Below are positions 42,594 to 49,971 of a DNA stretch of 64,000 bases, one piece after another. Source of the DNA: CAZJHD01 sp964545855 (GTDB lineage: Bacteria; Planctomycetota; UBA1135; JACQFD01); contig CAZJHD010000021.1 in the NCBI GenBank assembly GCA_964545855.1, positions 1-64,000 on the forward strand, given 5' to 3'. Each line of letters opens with the position of its first letter. The first letter of the stretch is position 1. The translations under genes and the position numbers were made by a program. The notes beneath the pieces are model-generated. The model saw only the letters and a list, made by a program, of their open reading frames with translations, searched no databases and was not told the origin of the DNA.

Positions 42594-43118
42594 ATGGACC
42601 TCGACCTTCCGACCGCCACCGCTCTCCTCGGCCGCACGCCGCGCTCCCTCGATGCGCTCCTGCGCGGGCTCCCCGAGGCATGGATCCGCGCCGACGAGGG
42701 ACCCGACACGTGGAGTGCCTTCGACGTGGTGGGCCACCTGATCCACGGCGAGCGCACGGACTGGATCCCGCGCCTGCGGATCGTCCTCGAGGAGGGCGAG
42801 GCGCGCGCCTTCGATCCCTTCGACCGTTTCGCGCAGCTCCGCGAGAACCGCGGCAAGTCGCTCGACGCGCTCCTCGACACCTTCGCCACTCTGCGCGCCG
42901 GGAGCCTGCGGGCGCTCGAGGGCTTCTCCCTCGACGACGTGCTCCTCGCGCGGCGCGGAATGCATCCGGAGCTCGGTGCCGTCACCGCACGGCAGCTCCT
43001 CTCGACGTGGGTGGTGCATGACCTCGGCCACCTGCGGCAGATCGCGCGCGTGCTCGCGAAGCCATGGGGCGGCGCGGTGGGGCCCTGGCGCGCCTACCTC
43101 TCGATCCTCGGGGACTGA
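42594..43118 (+). CDS. DinB-family protein
   Basis: A 174-residue four-helix-bundle protein. The three metal-binding histidines can be placed in DVVGHLIHGE (about residue 50) and WVVHDLGHLRQI (about 140-147), the usual arrangement in DinB/YfiT-like enzymes, which include bacillithiol and mycothiol transferases. The thiol used here is unknown. It is alone on the plus strand between two protease genes on the minus strand; its last 25 bp overlap the end of the second protease gene. Confidence 0.9.
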   Translation: MDLDLPTATALLGRTPRSLDALLRGLPEAWIRADEGPDTWSAFDVVGHLIHGERTDWIPRLRIVLEEGEARAFDPFDRFAQLRENRGKSLDALLDTFATLRAGSLRALEGFSLDDVLLARRGMHPELGAVTARQLLSTWVVHDLGHLRQIARVLAKPWGGAVGPWRAYLSILGD

Positions 43119-43990
43119 CCGGCGGCCGTCTCCGCGGTGCGCGCGCCGCGTCCGTGCGCGCGATCGAGCGCGATCCGTTCCTCGACCCAGCGGGGGTCCG
43201 GCCGCAGCGCGAGCGTCCGCGAGTCCGGCGTGAAGCGCAGCAGCGTCGCGCGGAACTCGCCGATCGTGATCCCGGCGAGCCGACCGCGCCTCGAGACGAC
43301 GGGCCCGCCGCTGTCGCCGTGGGAGGTGAGCGCCGAGACGTAGATCTGATGCACCGCCGGTCCGCCGCCGTCGGTGGAGGGGCCCGCGGCCGGCGCACCG
43401 AGGAGGCGGCCTCCGAAGACGGCGAGGGAGGTCGTCTCGCGACCGCCGTCGCCGGTGCTCGGAGAGACGACGCCCTGTCCGGCGAGAGCGACGCCCTCGC
43501 CCGCACGGAGCCAATCGATCTCCTCCCATTCGAAGCACGGAATCGGGCGTCGCACGGCGGCCTTCAGGATCGCGAGGTCGGTGTCGAGGGATGCCGAGTC
43601 GCCCCGCCAGACGACCCGCGCCCTCGGCTCCTCGAGTGCGCCGGCGAGGTCTCCGCTCAGGTACACGTCCGACCCGACGCCGCGCACGACGTGCGCCGCC
43701 GTGAGGAAGTAGCCGTCGGGAGCGATCGCCGCCGCCGTTCCGACGAAGGTCTCGAGCCGCATCGTGACGGACTCTCCGGACCGCCGGACCTGCCCCACGG
43801 TGTAGGAGATCCCCACGGTGCGCTCCAGGACGTGGAACCGCAGCGACGTCGCGCCCGCCGAGACGGAGTCGAGCGAGCCGAAGGACGCCTCGCGCTCCGC
43901 GCGCGTCGGAGGCGCCGCCTCGCAGGCCGCCGTTCCGAGGAGGACCGCCGCGAGGAGGACGGCTCGGACGGTCGCGTCGCGCCGGCTCAC
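43094..43990 (-). CDS. Trypsin-like serine protease lipoprotein, paralogue 2
   Basis: A 298-residue exported protease. Starting at a GTG, the signal MSRRDATVRAVLLAAVLLGT ends at AAC, a lipobox-like cysteine. Catalytic residues: His in FLTAAHVVR, Asp in DTDLAILKA, Ser in SHGDSGGPVV. The start of the mature part (PPTRAEREASFGSLDS ... LERTVG) and the block ALRPDPRWVEERIALDRA align with the first protease, so the two are duplicates separated by a DinB gene. The GTG overlaps the MscS stop (GTGA), indicating co-transcription with the channel gene. Confidence 0.87.
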   Translation of the reverse strand: MSRRDATVRAVLLAAVLLGTAACEAAPPTRAEREASFGSLDSVSAGATSLRFHVLERTVGISYTVGQVRRSGESVTMRLETFVGTAAAIAPDGYFLTAAHVVRGVGSDVYLSGDLAGALEEPRARVVWRGDSASLDTDLAILKAAVRRPIPCFEWEEIDWLRAGEGVALAGQGVVSPSTGDGGRETTSLAVFGGRLLGAPAAGPSTDGGGPAVHQIYVSALTSHGDSGGPVVSRRGRLAGITIGEFRATLLRFTPDSRTLALRPDPRWVEERIALDRAHGRGARTAETAAGQSPRIER

Positions 43991-44805
43991 GGCTTCGCGA
44001 GGTAGCGCCGGAGGATCTCCTGCTCGACGCGCCCGGCGAGGCGCGTCTTCGTCGGCACCCGGACGATCAGGTCGATGCGATCGGGGCTCGGCAGCGCGAC
44101 GGAGATCCGCGGCTCGACGGCCGGCGCGTCGACGCTCGTGTGGCGCTCCATCTCCGCGAAGTGCGTGCGTGCCTCGCCGATGTAGGGGGCGCAGACCTCG
44201 TTCGCGGCGGCGAGGAGGCGCTCCTCCGCCCCGCGCCAGTCGCCGCTCCGCTCGAGCGGCACGACGAAGGCGTGCAGGATGAAGTTCGCCGTCATCGTCT
44301 CGTTCACGACGGCGTTCGTGAGGAAGAGGGCGTTCGGGATCACGACGCCGCGGCCCGTGCGGCGATGGGTGAGCGTGCCGGGCCCCACCTCCAGGAGCGT
44401 CGTCGTGAGCAGGCGCACGTCGACCACGTCGCCGCGCAGGCTGGCGACGGAGATGCGGTCGCCGATCCGGAAGGTCCCCGACGCGTAGCGGAAGATGCCG
44501 CCGGCGAGGCAGAGGAAGAGCTCGCGGTTCGTGATGAGGATCGCCGCGACGATCGCCGCCGCGGAGAGCGCCACCAGGCGCAGCTCCTCCGCCCAGACCG
44601 CCAGCAGGCCGAGCCCGTAGAGGACGAGGCCCGAGTTCCGCGCCATGACGAGCCATCGGCGGCGCGCCTCCTGCGAGGCCCACTCGGAACGACGGATGGC
44701 GTAGCTCGCCAGCGCGACGATCCCGACCACGAGGAGCAGCAGGAAGCCGCTCACGACGAGGTTGCGCGTGAGGGTTCCCGGTGCGAGGAAGTTCTCGATG
44801 GGCAC
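43987..44805 (-). CDS. Small-conductance mechanosensitive channel (MscS family)
   Basis: A 272-residue inner-membrane channel. Three membrane helices at about residues 15-38, 52-72 and 75-100 are followed by the MscS core: GTFRIGDRISVASLRGDVVD and the tight strand leading to GRGVVIPNALFLTNAVVNET. The remainder forms the cytoplasmic cage domain with an acidic C-terminal part. GTG start, giving VPIENFLAPGTL. Expected to release solutes under hypo-osmotic shock. It is coupled to the protease gene by a 4-bp overlap, which is an unusual pairing. Confidence 0.9.
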   Translation of the reverse strand: MPIENFLAPGTLTRNLVVSGFLLLLVVGIVALASYAIRRSEWASQEARRRWLVMARNSGLVLYGLGLLAVWAEELRLVALSAAAIVAAILITNRELFLCLAGGIFRYASGTFRIGDRISVASLRGDVVDVRLLTTTLLEVGPGTLTHRRTGRGVVIPNALFLTNAVVNETMTANFILHAFVVPLERSGDWRGAEERLLAAANEVCAPYIGEARTHFAEMERHTSVDAPAVEPRISVALPSPDRIDLIVRVPTKTRLAGRVEQEILRRYLAKP

Positions 44806-44898
44806 GGAGCGGGTCGGCTGCGGCGGCGTGGGCGCGTGGAGGCGATGGAGGAGCGATGCGTCGAGGGCGAGTCTACGGACCCGCGCGCCCGCGATGCG

Positions 44899-46485
44899 TC
44901 AGCGGGGAGCCGCCCACTCGATGCGGTAGACGGTGATCTGCGTCCGCTCGGGCCTGTCGAGCGGGTAGCCGAGGGACTCCGCGAAGTGGGGCGCCGTCCG
45001 TTCCGGGATGCGGTCGGCGGCCACGAACGCCGCGGCGTCCATGTCCCAGAGGAGGAACGACCAGTCCGGATTCCGCGCACCTTCGTCGAGGAGCCAGTCG
45101 CTCGCGGCGTCGAGCCGCACGTGCGCGGGCTGCACGCTCGCCGGCGGGATGCCGTGGTAGAGGCGGAGGAAGTTCCGCAGGTGGCCGACGTTCTCCAGGG
45201 GCGGCTCGAGGAGCAGGATCGTCCTCGACCCTCCGGGAGACGGGCGGTACGCGCCGAGGGCTCGCGCCATGGCCGTCTGGTGGAAGGCCTGCGGCTCGTA
45301 GTAGCGCTCGTTCGCGAAGCGGACGCTGCGCGCGTGGAGCACAAGGAAGACGGCGAGCACCACGGCGCAGGCGGCGGTGGCGGGGCGGCCCGCACCGTGG
45401 GCGCGTGCACGCTCCACGACCGACGCGACGAGGAGGCCGAGCGCGAGGGCGGCGCCGACGGTCGGGCCGTACCAGATGCGGCAGGGCGACGGCGTCTGCA
45501 GGGACGTGATCGCCGCCGGGTAGAGGGCCGTCGCCGCGAGGAGCAACGCGAGGATCGCGGGCCGAAGGAGCCTGCGCGCGAGGAGCGCCGTGAGGACGGC
45601 GGCGCCGGCGGCGAGCGCGCCCCCGGCGAGCGGGCTCGACTCCTGGCCCACGTGGGTCGCCGGCGACGCGAGCCACGCGAGCGTGCCGGCGACGCGCTCG
45701 AAGCGGGTGTTCCCGAGGTGCGCGCGGCTCGCGCGGGACGGCACGTCCTCGAGGCCCAGGGGCGCCAGCAGCGCCGACACCACGCGGTCGTTGGCCACGA
45801 GGAACGCGATCGCCGGCAGCGCGAGCCAGAGCGCGCGCACGAGGGATCGCCGCGTGAAGAGGCTGCGCGGGCCGTGCACCAGCGCTTCCGCGAGCGGGAG
45901 CCAGGCGAAGAGCACGACGGCCGACTCCTTCGTGAAGAGCGCGGCCCCGGCGGCGAGTGCCGTCCATGCGCCGTCGCGCGCGCCTCCCCGCTCGACGGCC
46001 CGCAGGTGGAGCTCCACGGCGACGATCGTCAGCAGCACCACGAGCGCCGTGTTCTGCGCCGACATCCAGAGGACCGCTTCGCACTGCGCGTAGAAGCAGA
46101 GGAACGAGAGCGCCGCCACGAGCGGAGTCGTCGTGCCCCCCGCGATGCGGCGCGCGAGGCGCCACAGGCACCAGCCGGCGCCGGCGTGCAGGAGGATCCC
46201 CGCGACGAAGAAGGGGCGCGGCTCCGTGCCGAAGGCGCCCACGAAGAGGGCGATCCACGAGGACCAGATCGGCCGGAAGTAGCCGAGGGGGCGGATCTCC
46301 GGCAGCCGCCGCGGGTCCTGGACGAGCGCGAGCCCGTCGTTCAGGAGGAGCGCGTCCTCGTTCACGAACTGGTTCGAGAGCGCCGGCCCGTAGACCGCGA
46401 AGGCGACGGCGACGCAGAGGAACGCGATCGCCGTCGGCGAGGAGGCGAGCCGGAACGTCCCTTCCTTCGGCGTCGGCGCGGGCAT
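44899..46485 (-). CDS. GT-C-like multi-spanning membrane protein
   Basis: A 528-residue inner-membrane protein with about ten helices. The first extracytoplasmic loop contains FVNEDALLLNDGLALV, with the acidic pair typical of GT-C glycosyltransferases (PMT/DUF1736 style), followed by RPIWSSWIALFVGAFG and a helix ILLHAGAGWCLWRLAR. The last 130 residues form a soluble alpha/beta part. It probably transfers a sugar from a lipid-phosphate donor on the outer face of the inner membrane, but the sugar and the acceptor are unknown. The start is the ATG at MPAPTPKEG; the frame extends upstream into the family B repeat. Confidence 0.78.
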   Translation of the reverse strand: MPAPTPKEGTFRLASSPTAIAFLCVAVAFAVYGPALSNQFVNEDALLLNDGLALVQDPRRLPEIRPLGYFRPIWSSWIALFVGAFGTEPRPFFVAGILLHAGAGWCLWRLARRIAGGTTTPLVAALSFLCFYAQCEAVLWMSAQNTALVVLLTIVAVELHLRAVERGGARDGAWTALAAGAALFTKESAVVLFAWLPLAEALVHGPRSLFTRRSLVRALWLALPAIAFLVANDRVVSALLAPLGLEDVPSRASRAHLGNTRFERVAGTLAWLASPATHVGQESSPLAGGALAAGAAVLTALLARRLLRPAILALLLAATALYPAAITSLQTPSPCRIWYGPTVGAALALGLLVASVVERARAHGAGRPATAACAVVLAVFLVLHARSVRFANERYYEPQAFHQTAMARALGAYRPSPGGSRTILLLEPPLENVGHLRNFLRLYHGIPPASVQPAHVRLDAASDWLLDEGARNPDWSFLLWDMDAAAFVAADRIPERTAPHFAESLGYPLDRPERTQITVYRIEWAAPR

Positions 46486-46513
46486 GGGGCGCGCAGAGCA
46501 TAGGCACCGCCCC

Positions 46514-46595
46514 GAGACTGGCCCCGAATTCGTGCACGCCGTCGGGCGATGCACGTGGCGGTCCCCGGGCACGTGAATGATTCGGGGCCAGTCTC
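46514..46595. repeat. REPIN-like inverted repeat, family B, copy 2
   Basis: An 82-bp element, GAGACTGGCCCCGAATTCGTGCAC at one end and GTGAATGATTCGGGGCCAGTCTC at the other, with a 35-bp centre. Orientation is opposite to the first copy because the ATCATTCAC end is now on the right. It fills most of the 127-bp divergent gap between the GT-C-like gene and the symporter gene. Confidence 0.82.
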
Positions 46596-46612
46596 GATAG
46601 GCTCCGGCGCCC

Positions 46613-48115
46613 ATGGGCTCCGTCGACCTCGTCCTCGTCGCCGCCTACCTCGTGGCGGTCGTCGTCGCGGGCGCGTGGTTCTCGCGGCGGCAGCGGACGA
46701 CGCGCCACTACTTCACGGGGAGCGGACGCGTGCCCTGGTGGGCCGTGTCGGCGTCGATCGTCGCCACGGAGACCTCCACGATCACCTTCGTGTCGGTGCC
46801 GGGGATCGCCTACGCCTGGGGCGGCGACCTGCGGTTCCTGCAGCTCGCCCTCGGCTACGTCGTGGGGCGTGTCGCCATCGCGCTCTTCCTCGTGCCGAAG
46901 TACTTCCAGGGGGAGCTGCTGACGGTCTACCAGCTCCTCGCGACGCGCTTCGGCAACGGAGTGAAGGGGATGCTCGCGGCGCTCTTCGTCGTGATGCGCA
47001 CGCTCGCCGACGGCGTGCGTCTGCTGCTCACGGCGACGGTCCTCGTCGCCGTCGGCAAGGTCTTCGCGCCGGAGGCGGAGACGGAGACGCTCGTGGTGGG
47101 AGGCATCGTCGTCATGGGCCTCGTGATGCTGCTGTTCACTCTCTGGGGCGGCATGGAGGCCGTGATCTGGATCGAGGTGGTGCAACTCGGGATCTACCTC
47201 GCGGGGGCGCTCGCCGCCGCGGCGGTGCTCCTCGGGAAGATCCCGGGGGGGCTCGACGCCGTGCTCGACGACGCGGTGCGCGAGGGGAAGCTCCGCTGGC
47301 TCTCCTTCGATCTCACGGTCTCGAAGGAGGCGGGCTTCACCTTCTGGGCGGGAGTGATCGGCGGCGCGTTCCTGAACGTCTCCACGCACGGCACCGATCA
47401 GTACATGGTGCAGCGCTACCTCTGCGTCGAGCGGCCCCGCGACGCGGCGAAGGCGCTCCTCCTGTCGGGCGTCGCCGTCTTCGCGCAGTTCGCCCTCTTC
47501 CTCGGGATCGGCTTGCTGCTCCTCGCGTTCAATGATCCACGCCGAGGACCGAGCCTCGACGGCCCCGGCTACGGGAGCGAAAGCAGGTTCTTCCCCTTCT
47601 CGAAGGGCGACGAGGTCTTTCCCCACTTCATCGCGAACGAGCTCCCGCCGGGGCTCGGGGGCCTCGTGATCGCGGCGATCCTCGCGGCGGCGCTCTCCTC
47701 GTCGCTCAACTCCATCGCCGCGACGACCCTCGCCGACCTCTGGCGCCCGCTCTTCGGCCGCGCCGACGACGCGCGCGAGCTGCGGCTCTCGCGGATCTTC
47801 ACGGTCGTCGCCGGTGCGGCGCAGATCGCCGTCGCCCTCGCGCTCCTGCGCACGCAGGAGTCGGCCCTCACCATGGCGCTCACGATCGCGTCGCTCTTCA
47901 ACGGGCCCGTCCTCGGGATCTTCCTGCTGGGAACGCTCACGCGCGGACCGCGCACGCGCGCCGCGCTCGCCGGCATCGCCGCGGGCACGGTCGTGGTGCT
48001 CGGCATCTGGTGGAACGACGTCGACCTCTTCTGGCCCTGGTACACGGCGATCGGCTCGCTCACGACGCTCCTCGCCGGCATCCTGGCGCACGGCTTCGAG
48101 ACCCGCCGTTCCTGA
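46613..48115 (+). CDS. Sodium/solute symporter (SSS family)
   Basis: A 500-residue inner-membrane transporter with about 13 helices. Family marks are HYFTGSGRVPWWAVSASIVA, the sodium-site region ETSTITFVSVPG, NVSTHGTDQYMVQRYL and AAILAAALSSSLNSIAATT. The transported compound is not clear from sequence. The gene heads an operon with NagZ (35 bp apart) and the AmiE-like/NamZ protein, so uptake of an amino sugar such as GlcNAc or MurNAc is a reasonable proposal; Bacillus uses a PTS at the same place. The family B repeat is directly upstream. Confidence 0.9.
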   Translation: MGSVDLVLVAAYLVAVVVAGAWFSRRQRTTRHYFTGSGRVPWWAVSASIVATETSTITFVSVPGIAYAWGGDLRFLQLALGYVVGRVAIALFLVPKYFQGELLTVYQLLATRFGNGVKGMLAALFVVMRTLADGVRLLLTATVLVAVGKVFAPEAETETLVVGGIVVMGLVMLLFTLWGGMEAVIWIEVVQLGIYLAGALAAAAVLLGKIPGGLDAVLDDAVREGKLRWLSFDLTVSKEAGFTFWAGVIGGAFLNVSTHGTDQYMVQRYLCVERPRDAAKALLLSGVAVFAQFALFLGIGLLLLAFNDPRRGPSLDGPGYGSESRFFPFSKGDEVFPHFIANELPPGLGGLVIAAILAAALSSSLNSIAATTLADLWRPLFGRADDARELRLSRIFTVVAGAAQIAVALALLRTQESALTMALTIASLFNGPVLGIFLLGTLTRGPRTRAALAGIAAGTVVVLGIWWNDVDLFWPWYTAIGSLTTLLAGILAHGFETRRS

Positions 48116-48150
48116 ACGGGCGCCGGCGCCACTCCCCATCGAGACTCGCC

Positions 48151-49971
48151 ATGCATCCCTCCGTTTGGACCGCTTCGCTCCTCCTCGCCCTCGCGCCGCT
48201 CCGGCAGGACGCCGCGACGCCGGCCCCTTCGCCTCCCGCCTCCGACGCCGACGCGCTCCTCGCGCGGATGACGCTCGAGGAGAAGGTGGGCCAGCTCTTC
48301 GTCGTCGGCGCGAACGCGAAGTTCCGCTCCGAGGAGTCCGAGGAGCACCGGCGCCTCGTGCACCTGGTCTCGCGGAGGAAAGTCGGGGGCGTCATCTGGT
48401 ACCGCTCGGACGTCACGGAGACGGCGCGGCTCGGCGCGAAGCTCCAGGCGCTCGCGACGACGCCGCTGCTCTACGCCTGCGATCTGGAGGCGGGCCTCGG
48501 CATGCGCTTCGACGAGGTGCCTTGGTCGCCCTGGGCGATGGGGGTCGCCGCCACGGGTGATCCGCTGCTCGCGGAGAAGCTCGGCCGCGCCACGGCGCTG
48601 GAGGCGCGGGCGCTCGGCATCGCGCAGATCTACGCGCCCGTCGCCGACGTGAACGTGAACGCCGACAACCCGGTGATCAACGTGCGGAGCTTCGGCGAGG
48701 ACCCGGCGGCCGTCGCGCGCTTCGTCGTGGCCTTCTGCCGCGGCGCCGAGGCGGGCGGCGCGCTCGCGACGGTGAAGCACTTCCCGGGGCACGGCGACAC
48801 CAACGTCGACTCCCATCGCTCGCTCCCGGTGCTGCGCGTCGATCGCGCGCGCCTCGACGCCGTGGAGCTCGTGCCCTTCCGAGCGGCCTTCGCGGGCGGC
48901 TGCCGCTCCGTGATGGTGGCGCACCTCGCGGTGCCGGCCCTCGATCCGACGCCCGCGCCGCTGCGCAAGGACACGGCGGCGGCGGGCTACCGCGACGACG
49001 AGTTCGCCGACGACACGACGGAGGCGGAGGCGCGCGGCACGATGCCGGCCACGATCTCGCCGGCCATCACGACGAAGCTGCTGCGCGGAGAGCTCGGCTT
49101 CGACGGCCTCGTCGTCACCGACGCCATGGACATGGGGGGCCTCGCCGACCACTTCGACCCGGGCGAGGGCGCCGTGCGCGCGGTGCTCGCCGGCGCCGAT
49201 CAGATCCTCAAGTCCGACGACCCCGAGCGCGCGCTCGACGCCGTGATCGGCGCCGCGCGCAGCGGCCGGATTCCCGAGGCGACGATCGACGCGGCGGCGC
49301 GCCGAGTCCTGCGCGAGAAGATCCGCCTCGGGCTCTTCGATCCCGAGCGCGCGGCGCCGCCGATCGCCGAGGTGCCGAAGCGCGTCGGCCGGCCCGAGAC
49401 GGCGCGGCTCTTCGCGGAGATCGCGGAGAGGTCGCTCACGCTCGTGCGCGAGGCGAAGGGCACGCTGCCGCTCCCGCGCGCCGCGAGGCTCCTCCACGTG
49501 GTCGTCTCCGACGACGGCAGCGCGGCCCCGGCCGCGGTGCTCGCGGCGGGGCTCGCCCGGCGCGCGGGCGGCGGCACGTCGACGCGCCGCGTCGACCCGC
49601 GCACGACGGACGAGGAGATCGGCGCGATCGTGGCTGCGGCGGGCGAGTGCGATGGGGTCGTGCTCTCGATGATCGTGCGCGCGCGCTCCGGGAGCGGGAA
49701 GCTCGCGGCGCCCCCCGCCACGGCACGCGCCGTGGAGGCGCTCCTCGCGACGGAGAAGCCCGTCGTCGCCGTGTCCCTCGGGAGCCCCTACGTGCTGCGC
49801 GACTTCGCGGCGCTCCCCACTTTCGTCGCCGCCTACGGCTCCGCCGACTGCGTGCAGGAGGCCGTGGCCGCGGCGCTCTTCGGCGAGACGGCGATCGGCG
49901 GCACGCTCCCCGTCACGATCCCCGGCGCGGCGAAGGTCGGCGCCGGGATCCGGAAGCCGGCACTCCGGTGA
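48151..49971 (+). CDS. nagZ: GH3 beta-N-acetylglucosaminidase NagZ, exported, two-domain
   Basis: A 606-residue GH3 enzyme with a signal peptide (about residues 1-23). The catalytic domain begins LLARMTLEEKVGQLF and carries the NagZ loop KHFPGHGDTNVDSH (about residues 209-222), whose Asp-His dyad acts as general acid/base, and the nucleophile in VVTDAMDMGG. It also has a C-terminal domain (about residues 415-606) as in Bacillus NagZ and unlike short E. coli NagZ. It should remove GlcNAc from the non-reducing ends of muropeptides outside the cytoplasm. The AmiE-like/NamZ gene starts within its stop codon. Confidence 0.92.
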   Translation: MHPSVWTASLLLALAPLRQDAATPAPSPPASDADALLARMTLEEKVGQLFVVGANAKFRSEESEEHRRLVHLVSRRKVGGVIWYRSDVTETARLGAKLQALATTPLLYACDLEAGLGMRFDEVPWSPWAMGVAATGDPLLAEKLGRATALEARALGIAQIYAPVADVNVNADNPVINVRSFGEDPAAVARFVVAFCRGAEAGGALATVKHFPGHGDTNVDSHRSLPVLRVDRARLDAVELVPFRAAFAGGCRSVMVAHLAVPALDPTPAPLRKDTAAAGYRDDEFADDTTEAEARGTMPATISPAITTKLLRGELGFDGLVVTDAMDMGGLADHFDPGEGAVRAVLAGADQILKSDDPERALDAVIGAARSGRIPEATIDAAARRVLREKIRLGLFDPERAAPPIAEVPKRVGRPETARLFAEIAERSLTLVREAKGTLPLPRAARLLHVVVSDDGSAAPAAVLAAGLARRAGGGTSTRRVDPRTTDEEIGAIVAAAGECDGVVLSMIVRARSGSGKLAAPPATARAVEALLATEKPVVAVSLGSPYVLRDFAALPTFVAAYGSADCVQEAVAAALFGETAIGGTLPVTIPGAAKVGAGIRKPALR

